64,000 nt of DNA from Flavobacterium sp. LC2016-12. GTDB lineage: Bacteria; Bacteroidota; Bacteroidia; Flavobacteriales; Flavobacteriaceae. Both the position numbers and the translations under genes were made by a program. The DNA lies in contig NZ_JADKPT010000012.1 of assembly GCF_015351595.1 (NCBI RefSeq), forward strand, positions 108,890 to 172,889, in the 5' to 3' direction. A model generated the notes under the pieces. The model ran no database searches and was not told where the DNA came from. It saw only the letters and a list, made by a program, of their open reading frames with translations. Position 1 is the first letter of the stretch. The number at the start of each line of letters is the position of its first letter. Below are positions 36,797 through 45,004 of the stretch, piece by piece.

Positions 36797-36828
36797 CAAA
36801 TATAAGGAGTTTATTTTATTATTTGCAA
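36797..36828 (-). promoter_or_regulatory. Promoter of the tRNA-Lys-Lys-Leu operon
   Basis: Minus strand TTG (36828-36826), 21-bp spacer, TATATTTG (36804-36797), about 24 bases before the first tRNA. The -33 element abuts the candidate aroK promoter on the other strand. Confidence 0.65.
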
Positions 36829-36840
36829 GCATTTTTATTA

Positions 36841-36848
36841 TAAATTTG
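36841..36848 (+). promoter_or_regulatory. Candidate aroK -7 box
   Basis: TAAATTTG matches TAnnTTTG 51 bases ahead of aroK. A TTG at 36823-36825 is 15 bp upstream, shorter than usual, and overlaps the divergent tRNA promoter. Confidence 0.4.
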
Positions 36849-36899
36849 TCTTTTTTTAACCAATGTTTACAATGCCCTAGTTTATAGGGTTTTATTAGA

Positions 36900-37418
36900 A
36901 TGAAAAAAATCATCTTATTAGGATATATGGGTTGCGGAAAGTCAACTATTGCCCAAAATCTTTCAAAAAATACAAATATTCCGTTTTTAGATTTGGATAA
37001 ATGCATCGAAAAAAGAGCAAATTTGTCCATAAATGAAATTTTTGAACAACATGGGGAGATCTATTTTAGAAAATTAGAGCATGAAATTTTTGTCGAATTA
37101 CTTCAATCTTCAGAAAATAGTATAATAGGTTTAGGTGGAGGAACACCTTGTTATGCCAATAATCACGAATTATTAAAAAGTGATGCCGTTGTGTCGATTT
37201 ATTTAAAGGCTTCAATAGAGACTTTATACAATAGATTAGTGCACAATAAAAGTAAACGTCCTTTGATTGCGAATATGGATGAAGAAGAAATGAAAGAATT
37301 TATCGCAAAACATTTATTCGATCGTAGCTTTTATTACAACCATGCGCAATATAAAGTTGTGGTTGATGATAAGACGGTCGAAGAAACGGTTGAGGATATT
37401 ACAGCTTTATTAGCTTAA
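36900..37418 (+). CDS. aroK: Shikimate kinase
   Basis: A 172-residue enzyme of the shikimate pathway that phosphorylates shikimate at the 3-OH. P-loop GYMGCGKST (8-16), shikimate-binding DLD and ERAN-type loop (FLDLDKCIEKRANLSI), the conserved FEQHGEIYFRKLE, and the LGGGTPCY motif are all present. The C-terminal LID region contains the Arg in KRPLI. Cytoplasmic, standard length. Its 3' end overlaps the convergent phosphoribosyltransferase gene by 9 bases. Confidence 0.96.
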   Translation: MKKIILLGYMGCGKSTIAQNLSKNTNIPFLDLDKCIEKRANLSINEIFEQHGEIYFRKLEHEIFVELLQSSENSIIGLGGGTPCYANNHELLKSDAVVSIYLKASIETLYNRLVHNKSKRPLIANMDEEEMKEFIAKHLFDRSFYYNHAQYKVVVDDKTVEETVEDITALLA

Positions 37419-37910
37419 AAAGGCGTAATCTCCTTCTTTGTTGTCAAAAACAACCTGAACATGCTCGAGTAAAGAAGTCGAAAGTGAAATGCCTTTAAAA
37501 TCGGCTTTTACAGGGTATTTTTTATGGTTTCGGTCTACAAGTACTGCTGTTTTGAATTTCTTAAGCGGAACGTCTAAGAAATGACGAACAGCATAGATTA
37601 ATGTCGTGCCTGAGTTTAAGACATCGTCAACTAATACTAAGCCTTTATTTTGGTATTCTTCCTTAGTTAAAGAAGTCTGAATTGGCAATTGTGGATTTTG
37701 TTTATCAACCTTAACTTCGCAAGTAGAAACTTTAAGTGTCGAAATAGTACTCAATGCAATCGCAATTTTTTCGGCAAAAATAGATCCGTTTGAAGCAATT
37801 CCTGCAATTACAACTTCTTCCTCGTCAACAAAAGTCTCATATATTTGATAAGCGATACGTTTGATTTTGTGTTCGATTTCCTGATTGGTTAAGATGATGT
37901 TTTTGCTCAT
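37410..37910 (-). CDS. Phosphoribosyltransferase-family protein
   Basis: A 166-residue type I PRTase. VLVDDVLNSGTTLIYAV is the PRPP-binding loop, and GIASNGSIFAEKIA the upstream loop. It resembles PyrR and the hypoxanthine/uracil group; such flavobacterial proteins next to aroK are usually annotated only as phosphoribosyltransferase. The base acceptor is not evident. It is downstream of the S4-domain gene on the same strand with a 76-bp gap and overlaps aroK convergently. Confidence 0.88.
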   Translation of the reverse strand: MSKNIILTNQEIEHKIKRIAYQIYETFVDEEEVVIAGIASNGSIFAEKIAIALSTISTLKVSTCEVKVDKQNPQLPIQTSLTKEEYQNKGLVLVDDVLNSGTTLIYAVRHFLDVPLKKFKTAVLVDRNHKKYPVKADFKGISLSTSLLEHVQVVFDNKEGDYAFLS

Positions 37911-37986
37911 GATTTATTTTTTTGCTAAAGTACAAATAAGAATTTTAGATTTTATATTTTACATTTCAGATTTTCGAAATGGAATT

Positions 37987-38376
37987 TTACTCCGTTTCAT
38001 CCTCATCAAAAATCTCGTTTCCATATTCATCGATATCTCTTCGGTCTTTTTTGGTTGGTCTTCCTGTTCCACTTTTACGGTAATGTTCTTTTGATAACTT
38101 TAGTAATTCTAAATGTGCATAAGCTTCCGCTGGTGTTTCATTTTTTCTGTATATATCAACCAATTTTGCACCCACACGACTTTCGGGTATGTCAAGTACG
38201 GTAATTATTTGAGTAATCTGATCTTTTCTGAAAGTAATTTTGTCCGTCGGAAAAACTTCCTTAGATGGTTTTGCAACCTGTCCGTTTACCGTTATATGGT
38301 TTTTTTTGCATGCCTCGGTTACCATGTTTCTAGTCTTGTAATAACGCACGCACCATAGGTATTTATCTATTCTCAT
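37987..38376 (-). CDS. S4-domain RNA-binding protein, Hsp15-like
   Basis: 129 residues from the ATG at 38376; a farther ATG 45 bases upstream would add an untypical tail. The S4 domain is MRIDKYLWCVRYYKTRNMV and HITVNGQVAKPSKEV, as in HslR, which binds stalled 50S subunits carrying nascent chains. The C-terminus is acidic (DIDEYGNEIFDEDE). A very good promoter lies 14 bases upstream at 38391. Confidence 0.9.
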   Translation of the reverse strand: MRIDKYLWCVRYYKTRNMVTEACKKNHITVNGQVAKPSKEVFPTDKITFRKDQITQIITVLDIPESRVGAKLVDIYRKNETPAEAYAHLELLKLSKEHYRKSGTGRPTKKDRRDIDEYGNEIFDEDETE

Positions 38377-38390
38377 AATTTTTCTAAAAT

Positions 38391-38421
38391 CAAAGTTAAA
38401 TTCTTTACAAAAATAAATCAA
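38391..38421 (-). promoter_or_regulatory. Promoter of the hslR-like gene
   Basis: Minus strand TTG (38421-38419), 20-bp spacer, TAACTTTG (38398-38391). Supports the ATG at 38376 as the start, because the longer ORF would begin within this promoter. Confidence 0.7.
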
Positions 38422-38455
38422 TATTGTATCTTGCGCACCTAAAAAATTAACAATA

Positions 38456-39589
38456 ATGAATAAATTTAAATATTATTTTATTTTATTGCTTGCCGGTATA
38501 TCTTTGGTTTCTTGTAATAAAAGTGATGATGATGACGATGCGGTGGTAGTTCCTGTAAGGGATTATGCCGAACAATATAAAGCAGACAATGATTCAATTG
38601 TTAACTATTTAAAGACTAATTATATCAAAAGTGTTTCGGCTAATTTTGATATCGTAATTGAGAAAATTCCTGCTGGTGGCACGCAGGTTTCTATATGGGA
38701 TCAAGATGTTTATAAATTAGATACCAGAGATGTTTATAGTAATGGTATTACTTATGAGGTGTATTATCTAACTCTAAACGAAGGTGTTGGTCTTTCACCT
38801 ACAAATACAGACAAAGTGGTTGTTTCTTATTCAGGATCGCTATTAAATAATACTGTTTTTGATTCATCTAATAGATTTACAGCATTGTTATTTCCATATG
38901 ATGCAAGCACGACAGAAGCAAGTACTGTAATAGAAGGCTGGTCAGAAATTTTTCCAAAATTTAAAACAGGCACTCATACAACTGCTGGTGATGGAACTAT
39001 CACATATAGTGATTTTGGTGCTGGTGTTATGTTTCTGCCTTCTGGATTGGCATATTATGCTACTGGATCAGGTAGTAAAATTTTACCCTATACTTGTATT
39101 ACATTTAGTTTTAAATTGTATGACTTACAACACTTAGATCACGATCAGGATGGTGTTTTAGATTATCAGGAAGATGTCAGTAAAAATAAAGACGGTTATA
39201 TGTATGATTTTAGAGATACTCAAAGGTATCCAAATCCTCCAGCTGATTTAATAGATGATACTGATGGAGATGGTATTGCTGATTTTAGAGATTTTGATGA
39301 TGATGGTGATGGTTATACAACGAGATTTGAGCTTACAAAACCAACGGATGCTACCTATTCTGGTTTAAGTAAATATTATCCATATGATCCAATTGCAGAT
39401 AATCCGAATACACCTAACACAGATGAATCTGAAATTTGGGGTATTCCAAGAAGACCAACTGGTGCGCTTGCGGATCCTACAAAACCTGAATCTATTACGA
39501 ATTCGAAAGCATTTATACCGGCAGATTACACAGATCCTGCACGTTTAAGAATGCATTTAGATAAAGCATATCCTTTTCAAAAGAATTAA
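38456..39589 (+). CDS. FKBP-type peptidyl-prolyl isomerase lipoprotein with TSP3-like tail
   Basis: 377 residues. Lipobox SLVSC ends at Cys20, followed by an Asp run (SDDDDD). The FKBP domain spans roughly 90-220 (TDKVVVSYSGSLLNNTVFDSS). Then comes a calcium-binding thrombospondin type-3-like stretch: DHDQDGVLDYQED and DDTDGDGIADFRDFDDDGDG (about 222-282). It would assist folding of exported proteins, anchored in the membrane. Several GldI-like FKBP lipoproteins exist in gliding flavobacteria; the repeat tail makes it different from GldI. Confidence 0.88.
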   Translation: MNKFKYYFILLLAGISLVSCNKSDDDDDAVVVPVRDYAEQYKADNDSIVNYLKTNYIKSVSANFDIVIEKIPAGGTQVSIWDQDVYKLDTRDVYSNGITYEVYYLTLNEGVGLSPTNTDKVVVSYSGSLLNNTVFDSSNRFTALLFPYDASTTEASTVIEGWSEIFPKFKTGTHTTAGDGTITYSDFGAGVMFLPSGLAYYATGSGSKILPYTCITFSFKLYDLQHLDHDQDGVLDYQEDVSKNKDGYMYDFRDTQRYPNPPADLIDDTDGDGIADFRDFDDDGDGYTTRFELTKPTDATYSGLSKYYPYDPIADNPNTPNTDESEIWGIPRRPTGALADPTKPESITNSKAFIPADYTDPARLRMHLDKAYPFQKN

Positions 39590-39611
39590 TTTAATTTATA
39601 TGAAATTATAC

Positions 39612-39642
39612 AACCTCGAAAGTCATTTCGAGGTTTTTTTTT
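39612..39642 (+). terminator. Terminator of the FKBP gene
   Basis: AACCTCGAAA / TTTCGAGGTT stem with GTCA loop and nine Ts, 23 bases after the stop codon. Confidence 0.85.
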
Positions 39643-39760
39643 GGATTAAAAAAGCTGAGTTCGCTCTTGTTAGTAACTTTTCCTTATTATCTAAGCAGGT
39701 CTAGCTATCTGATTTTTGTGTTTCTTCTTGATAATTAGAGCTCATTTCAAAGCATAAAAA

Positions 39761-39790
39761 AACCTCGAAAGTGATTTCGAGGTTTTTTTT
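39761..39790 (-). terminator. Terminator of the transketolase genes
   Basis: The same ten-base stem as the one at 39612 (AACCTCGAAA / TTTCGAGGTT, loop GTGA) with A and T flanks, 23 bases from the minus-strand stop at 39813. The near-identity suggests one arose by copying of the other. Confidence 0.8.
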
Positions 39791-39812
39791 ATAAAGTAAG
39801 AAAATGTAAAAA

Positions 39813-40766
39813 TTATTTTCTTTTGATAACTCTTTCTACAGCTTCAACAATCGCTTGATTGTTTAGTTTGTATTTTTCCATTAATTGCTCCGGTGTTCCA
39901 GATTCACCAAAACTATCGTTTACAGCTACAAATTCTTGTGGAGCTGGAGTATTTAAAGCTAATACTCTTGAAACGCTTTCTCCAAGACCTCCAAGAATGT
40001 TATGTTCTTCTGCAGTTACCACACATTTAGTTTTTGCCAATGATTTAAGAATAGCTTCTTCATCAAGTGGTTTGATTGTATGAATGTTGATTACTTCAGC
40101 AGAAATTCCTTTTGCTTCTAAAGCTTCAGCAGCAATAAGCGCTTCCCAAACTAAGTGTCCTGTTGCTACAATTGTAACGTCAGTTCCTTCGTTTAATAAA
40201 ATTGCTTTCCCAATTACGAATGGCTCGTCAGCAGGAGTAAAGTTAGCTACAACCGGACGACCGAAACGTAAATAAGCCGGACCATGATGATCTGCCAATG
40301 CTAAAGTAGCTGCTTTGGTTTGATTGTAATCACAAGTGTTGATCACTGTCATTCCTGGTAACATTTTCATTAATCCAATATCTTCTAAGATTTGGTGAGT
40401 TGCTCCATCTTCACCTAGTGTTAAACCAGCGTGAGAAGCACAAATTTTTACGTTTTTATCAGAGTAAGCAACAGATTGGCGAATTTGATCGTAAACTCTT
40501 CCTGTAGAAAAGTTAGCGAAAGTTCCAGTGAATGGAATTTTTCCTCCAATTGTTAAACCCGCAGCGATACCAATCATGTTAGCTTCTGCAATTCCAATTT
40601 GGAAAAAACGCTCCGGGTGATTTTTTTTGAAATCATCAAATTTTAATGATCCAATTAAATCCGCACATAATGCCACAACGTTTTCATTTTTTTGACCTAG
40701 TTCAGTCATTCCCGCTCCAAAACCTGAACGAGTATCTTTACTTCCTGTATTTATATATTTTTTCAT
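39813..40766 (-). CDS. Transketolase C-terminal subunit
   Basis: 317 residues covering the pyrimidine-binding and C-terminal domains of transketolase. The start is GSKDTRSGFGAGMTELGQ. FFQIGIAEANMIGIAAGLT carries the conserved catalytic Glu that contacts the thiamine diphosphate aminopyrimidine. FTGTFANF and ICASHAGLTLGEDGATHQ are also conserved. It pairs with the N-terminal subunit at 40842, which is transcribed first. Function: transfer of two-carbon units in the pentose-phosphate pathway. Confidence 0.96.
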   Translation of the reverse strand: MKKYINTGSKDTRSGFGAGMTELGQKNENVVALCADLIGSLKFDDFKKNHPERFFQIGIAEANMIGIAAGLTIGGKIPFTGTFANFSTGRVYDQIRQSVAYSDKNVKICASHAGLTLGEDGATHQILEDIGLMKMLPGMTVINTCDYNQTKAATLALADHHGPAYLRFGRPVVANFTPADEPFVIGKAILLNEGTDVTIVATGHLVWEALIAAEALEAKGISAEVINIHTIKPLDEEAILKSLAKTKCVVTAEEHNILGGLGESVSRVLALNTPAPQEFVAVNDSFGESGTPEQLMEKYKLNNQAIVEAVERVIKRK

Positions 40767-40841
40767 TTTTGTCTTTTTGCTGTACGCAATAGGCTGTACG
40801 CAATAAGCATAAAGCTTACTGCTTAAAGCTTATAGCTTTTT
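40767..40841 (-). repeat. Short repeats between the transketolase subunit genes
   Basis: CTGTACGCAATA occurs twice in tandem, next to AAGC/GCTT variants (aagcataaagctt, cttaaagcttatagc). This kind of filler recurs in flavobacterial intergenic regions. The 75-base gap shows that the split is not a recent frameshift. Confidence 0.5.
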
Positions 40842-41693
40842 TTAGTAATCGATTTGATCTGCAGAATAGTTTTGAGCTAAAGCACTTGCCAACTGATCGT
40901 TGTTTGGTGCTTTTCCATGCCAAGCATGTGTGTGCATCATAAAGTCAACACCATTACCCATTTCAGTGTGTAATAAAATACAAACTGGTTTTCCTTTTCC
41001 TGTTCTTGATTTAGCGTCAGTTAATCCGGCTAGGATAGCATCAATGCTGTTTCCTTCTTTGATTTCAAGAACGTCCCAGTCAAAAGCTTCGAATTTAGCG
41101 CGAAGACTTCCCATTGCTAAAACTTCGTCAGTTGTTCCATCAATTTGTTTTCCGTTAACGTCGATAGTTGCGATAAGGTTGTCTACTTTTTTAGCAGAAG
41201 CATACATAATTGCTTCCCAGTTTTGACCTTCTTGTAATTCGCCATCACCGTGTAAAGTATAGATTAAATGATTGTCTCCATTTAATTTTTTAGCCTGGGC
41301 AGCACCAAGAGCTACAGATAAACCTTGTCCTAATGATCCAGAAGCGATACGAACTCCAGGTAAACCTTCGTGAGTTGTTGGGTGACCTTGTAAACGAGAA
41401 TTTAATAATCTAAAAGTTGCCAATTCTGAAATAGGGAAATAACCGCTACGTGCTAAAACGCTATAGAATACAGGAGAAATATGACCGTTTGAAAGGAAGA
41501 AAATATCTTCTCCAATTCCGTCCATATCAAAACCTTCTTTGCGGTCCATAATATTTTGGTATAATGTTACCAAAAATTCAGTGCAACCTAAAGAGCCACC
41601 TGGGTGACCTGAGTTGACAGCATGTACCATTCGAAGGATATCTCTTCTTACTTGGATCGTTAAATCGCTTAATTGTTGTGTGTTAGGCTTCAT
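40842..41693 (-). CDS. Transketolase N-terminal subunit
   Basis: 283 residues forming the pyrophosphate-binding domain. HAVNSGHPGGSLG, GHPTTHEGLPGVRIASGSLGQ (shown in part) and the ThDP signature GDGELQEGQNWEAIMYA, continuing to a variant of the Asn-containing end (IDVNGKQIDG), are present. It needs the C-terminal subunit for activity. Strong promoter at 41719. Confidence 0.96.
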   Translation of the reverse strand: MKPNTQQLSDLTIQVRRDILRMVHAVNSGHPGGSLGCTEFLVTLYQNIMDRKEGFDMDGIGEDIFFLSNGHISPVFYSVLARSGYFPISELATFRLLNSRLQGHPTTHEGLPGVRIASGSLGQGLSVALGAAQAKKLNGDNHLIYTLHGDGELQEGQNWEAIMYASAKKVDNLIATIDVNGKQIDGTTDEVLAMGSLRAKFEAFDWDVLEIKEGNSIDAILAGLTDAKSRTGKGKPVCILLHTEMGNGVDFMMHTHAWHGKAPNNDQLASALAQNYSADQIDY

Positions 41694-41718
41694 TTTATAT
41701 GTAAAAGTTAAACTGACG

Positions 41719-41749
41719 CAAAAGTAATTGTTATTTTGCGGGCTGACAA
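41719..41749 (-). promoter_or_regulatory. Promoter of the transketolase operon
   Basis: Minus strand TTG (41749-41747), 20-bp spacer, TACTTTTG (41726-41719), 26 bases ahead of the start codon. Confidence 0.72.
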
Positions 41750-41884
41750 ATGATTTTTTGCTTTAGTTTGCCGGAATTGTTAAATTCCACCACTTTTTTT
41801 ATTGATCTTGAAAAAAAGACTTAAATGTTTTAGATTTCTTGAATGAGACCACCTAATCGGATCTTTTTTTATTGAAAATTTAAA

Positions 41885-41908
41885 ATAAAAAAGCCCCTTT
41901 CGGGACTT
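41885..41908 (-). terminator. Weak terminator of the acidic protein gene
   Basis: AAGCCCC / GGGACTT stem with one mismatch; A-rich on the left gives a T run on the minus strand. Lies 33 bases from the stop at 41942. Confidence 0.5.
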
Positions 41909-41941
41909 GAATTTCTTTTCGCAGCATATCTAAAAATGGAT

Positions 41942-42241
41942 TTAGTTGGTGTCGCTTTCGCTGTAGAAGTTGTTTTCCTCATCTTCAGAACCAATTTCTT
42001 CCTGTTCGTCATCTAGTTCTGAGCCGGGAATATCAAGATCATTGCCGAGTTTATCGCTGTTTTGTTTCCATTCATGATTGTCTTGATTAACGATTCGTTC
42101 TCCAGAAATATCTTGCGGATCAATGTCTTCTAGTTTATCTCCCTGATTGTAAATATCTTGATCTGCCGGGTAATCTAAATTTTCAAGATTTCTTTCGATT
42201 TGATCTTCTTTTATTGGATTGTTATCTTCTGAGTTTATCAT
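41942..42241 (-). CDS. Small acidic hypothetical protein
   Basis: 99 residues, strongly acidic, Asp/Glu/Asn-rich and without hydrophobic segments, so probably disordered and cytoplasmic. No signal peptide. It resembles short acidic proteins seen in many Flavobacterium genomes but has no named function. It is transcribed alone. Confidence 0.7.
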   Translation of the reverse strand: MINSEDNNPIKEDQIERNLENLDYPADQDIYNQGDKLEDIDPQDISGERIVNQDNHEWKQNSDKLGNDLDIPGSELDDEQEEIGSEDEENNFYSESDTN

Positions 42242-42388
42242 GATTTCTATATTTTAATTGATCTTAATTTCTTTTTTTCTATTTCACTAAAATTACGAAA
42301 TCAATACGGGCGCTTTGTTATATATTAATAGGAGGTTTGTTGTAACTTTTACATTTGATTGTTTAATGAAAACCTCTCGGTCTTTGCG

Positions 42389-42492
42389 TTAGGGATAGCA
42401 GCGGCATCTCCCGATTTAGAAAAACAAGGCTTTTTAGCCGTAGTTTTTGTTAATTGGGAATATAGCGTATAGCCCGACCGGAGGGAACGCCC
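42389..42492 (+). repeat. Flavobacterial intergenic structured element, copy B
   Basis: GGATAGCAGCGGCATC at the left and TATAGCGTATAGCCCGA at the right flank a hairpin (AAAAAC..GGCT tttt AGCC..GTTTTT). The same flanks, GATAGAAGCGAAAATC and TGTAGCGGATAGC, occur inverted at 63394-63477. Two copies with different hairpin cores point to a repeated element or structured RNA. A match to the known Flavo-1 RNA is possible but untested. Confidence 0.55.
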
Positions 42493-42636
42493 AAAATAAA
42501 GTTATGAGTTAGAAGTTTCATATTTTACTTATTTCATCTATTGACCAAAGTCTTGTGTCAGGTTTCAAGTTTGTTAGAATCATTATCTAATTTTCTAATT
42601 GACAAATTATCTAATTAAGTTTCCCTGAAATTAGCT

Positions 42637-42644
42637 TATCTTTG
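42637..42644 (+). promoter_or_regulatory. tgt -7 box
   Basis: TATCTTTG (TAnnTTTG) 20 bases ahead of the tgt start. No TTG is found at the standard distance. Confidence 0.5.
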
Positions 42645-42664
42645 CCGACTGAAAAAAGAAACAG

Positions 42665-43795
42665 ATGAAGTTTGATTTATTACAAAAAGATCCGCAATCG
42701 AAAGCGAGAGCGGGGAGTATTACTACAGATCACGGCGTAATTGAAACGCCTATTTTTATGCCTGTTGGTACAGTTGCTTCGGTAAAAGGAGTGCATCAGC
42801 GTGAATTGAAAGACGATATTAATCCGGATATTATTCTTGGAAATACTTACCATTTATATTTACGCCCACAGACTGAAATTCTTGAAAAGGCCGGTGGATT
42901 ACATAAATTCATGAACTGGGATCGTAATATTTTGACTGATTCTGGAGGATATCAGGTATATTCTCTTTCCAATAATAGAAAAATTAAGGAAGAGGGAGTG
43001 AAGTTTAAATCGCATATTGACGGTTCATATCACTTTTTTACGCCAGAAAATGTAATGGAAATTCAGCGTACAATTGGTGCTGATATTATTATGGCTTTTG
43101 ATGAATGTACGCCTTATCCTTGTGATTACAGATATGCACAACGTTCGATGCACATGACACACCGTTGGTTGGATCGATGCATTAATCATTTAGATAAAGT
43201 GCCTTATAAATACGGGTATGAGCAAACATTTTTTCCGATTGTTCAGGGAAGTACTTATAAGGATTTACGTCGTCAATCGGCTGAATATATTGCAAATTCA
43301 GGGCAACAAGGAAATGCTATTGGTGGATTATCAGTAGGGGAACCAGCGGAAGAAATGTATGCGATGACGGAAGTTGTCTGCGAAATTTTGCCAGAAGACA
43401 AACCTCGTTATTTGATGGGAGTTGGAACTCCAATAAATATATTAGAAAATATTGCGTTAGGTATTGATATGTTTGACTGCGTGATGCCAACACGTAACGC
43501 AAGAAACGGAATGTTGTTTACAGCGAACGGAACCATCAACATCAAGAATAAAAAGTGGGAAGCTGATTTTTCTCCAATTGATGAAATGGGGCATACTTTT
43601 GTAGATACAGAATACACAAAAGCTTATTTACGCCACTTATTTGCTGCCAATGAATATTTAGGAAAACAAATTGCGACTATTCATAATCTTGGTTTCTATA
43701 TGTGGTTGGTTCGCGAAGCTAGAAAACATATCTTAGCGGGCGATTTTAGACCATGGAAAGAAGTGATGGTTAAAAATATGAGCCAAAGACTTTAA
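42665..43795 (+). CDS. tgt: Queuine tRNA-ribosyltransferase
   Basis: 376 residues, a normal length. It exchanges guanine-34 for preQ1 in tRNA-Asp, Asn, His and Tyr. LTDSGGYQVYSLS holds the Asp active-site base. ADIIMAFDECTPYP and the SVGEP motif (GGLSVGEPAEEM) are conserved. The nucleophile Asp is in GIDMFDCVMPTRNARNG. The Cys2-CysHis zinc site common in the family is not evident by eye at the C-terminus, and might be reduced. Confidence 0.97.
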   Translation: MKFDLLQKDPQSKARAGSITTDHGVIETPIFMPVGTVASVKGVHQRELKDDINPDIILGNTYHLYLRPQTEILEKAGGLHKFMNWDRNILTDSGGYQVYSLSNNRKIKEEGVKFKSHIDGSYHFFTPENVMEIQRTIGADIIMAFDECTPYPCDYRYAQRSMHMTHRWLDRCINHLDKVPYKYGYEQTFFPIVQGSTYKDLRRQSAEYIANSGQQGNAIGGLSVGEPAEEMYAMTEVVCEILPEDKPRYLMGVGTPINILENIALGIDMFDCVMPTRNARNGMLFTANGTINIKNKKWEADFSPIDEMGHTFVDTEYTKAYLRHLFAANEYLGKQIATIHNLGFYMWLVREARKHILAGDFRPWKEVMVKNMSQRL

Positions 43796-43815
43796 AAAAG
43801 TTTCAAGTTTTTTTA

Positions 43816-43857
43816 GTTTCAAGTTTCAGGTTCTTTTAGCAACTTGAAACTTGAAAC
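43816..43857. repeat. Long hairpin between tgt and lpt permease genes
   Basis: GTTTCAAGTTTCAGGTT (43816-43832) pairs with AACTTGAAACTTGAAAC (43841-43857), 16 of 17 Watson-Crick plus one G-T, loop CTTTTAGC. TTTCAAG also repeats just upstream at 43801. Could be a terminator/processing hairpin or a repeat element; a T run is not present directly after it. Confidence 0.6.
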
Positions 43858-43915
43858 GTGATAAAAGGCTTTAGCCGAACTGGCGAAGCAAACAAAAAAA
43901 AACAAAAAGAAATCT

Positions 43916-45004
43916 ATGTTAACGATAATAGACAAGTATATTTTAAAAAGATATTTAGCCACTTTCTCGGTGATGCTATTGCTATTTGCTCCGATTGGGA
44001 TCGTTATTGACGTTTCTGAAAAGGTAAATAAAATGTTGGAAAACAAGATTCCGTTTATGGATATTGCGTTCTATTATTACAACTTTACGATCTATTTTAT
44101 TAATTCGTTGTTTCCGATATTTTTATTTTTATCGGTAATTTGGTTTACTTCAAAATTGGCTAATAATACAGAGATTATCGCTATTTTGAGTTCTGGAATT
44201 TCGTTTACAAGGTTTTTAAGGCCTTATATTATTGGAGCGACAATCGTTTCTATCTTTGTGGCATTAATGGGATTTTTTATTGTACCAGCAGCCAGTGAAG
44301 GGTATAATAATTTTAGATATACTTATTTAAAAGGAAACGGGAAAGAGCTCATGCGGGGCGAAAATACCAACGTCTACAGACAAATTAATGATAACGATTT
44401 TATTTTTGTAAACAGTTTTCAGGAAGAATCTAAAACAGCTTTTAATTTTTCATTAGAACATTTTGAAAAAGATAAACTGAAATATAAAATTACAGCCAGC
44501 CGTATTAAATGGGATCCGAAAAAGAAAACCTATATTTTGTATGATTATACAAAAAGAACAGTTGGCGAATTGGGCGATGTAATCGAAAAGAATCCTGAAA
44601 AAAGCATTCCTTTTAAGTTCGAATTAGAAGATCTGACCCCTGTAATTTATATAGCTGAGACTTTGAGCCTTGGTAAATTATATAAGTTTATTGATAAGGA
44701 AAGAAAAAGAGGTTCAGGTAACGTTAATACTTATTTGGTTGTTCTTTATAAAAAATATAGTGTACCGGTTTCTGCTTTTATCCTTACTATTATTGCCGTT
44801 GCGGTTTCATCAATGAAACGACGCGGAGGTATGGGGATGAATCTTGCCATTGGAATTGCAATTGCTTTCTCTTTTGTGTTTTTTGATAAAATCTTTGGTA
44901 CACTTGCCGAAAAATCTACTTTCTCACCTTTATTAGCTGTCTGGTTCCCGAATATGGTTTTCGGAATTTTGGCAGTTTACCTATTACGTAATGCGAAACG
45001 ATAA
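43916..45004 (+). CDS. LptF/LptG-family lipopolysaccharide export permease
   Basis: 362 residues. The N-terminal part MLTIIDKYILKRYLATF and a first helix, a large periplasmic beta-jellyroll domain (about 130-270), and three C-terminal helices give the LptF/G architecture. It works with LptB as part of the bridge that moves lipopolysaccharide to the outer membrane. Its 3' end overlaps the next gene by 14 bases. Only one permease gene is present here; its partner must be elsewhere. Confidence 0.92.
   Translation: MLTIIDKYILKRYLATFSVMLLLFAPIGIVIDVSEKVNKMLENKIPFMDIAFYYYNFTIYFINSLFPIFLFLSVIWFTSKLANNTEIIAILSSGISFTRFLRPYIIGATIVSIFVALMGFFIVPAASEGYNNFRYTYLKGNGKELMRGENTNVYRQINDNDFIFVNSFQEESKTAFNFSLEHFEKDKLKYKITASRIKWDPKKKTYILYDYTKRTVGELGDVIEKNPEKSIPFKFELEDLTPVIYIAETLSLGKLYKFIDKERKRGSGNVNTYLVVLYKKYSVPVSAFILTIIAVAVSSMKRRGGMGMNLAIGIAIAFSFVFFDKIFGTLAEKSTFSPLLAVWFPNMVFGILAVYLLRNAKR

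Larger units (their letters stand above)
42242..42664. other. Intergenic region upstream of tgt
   Basis: No ORF. Holds the structured repeat at 42389-42492 and the tgt -7 box at 42637, plus AT-rich sequence with repeated TCTAATT/ATCTAATT words. Confidence 0.6.

Noticed and set aside
40767..41693. Transketolase broken by frameshift
   Set aside because: The two halves are separated by 75 bases, each has its own start, and split transketolase with N- and C-terminal subunits is a known natural form.
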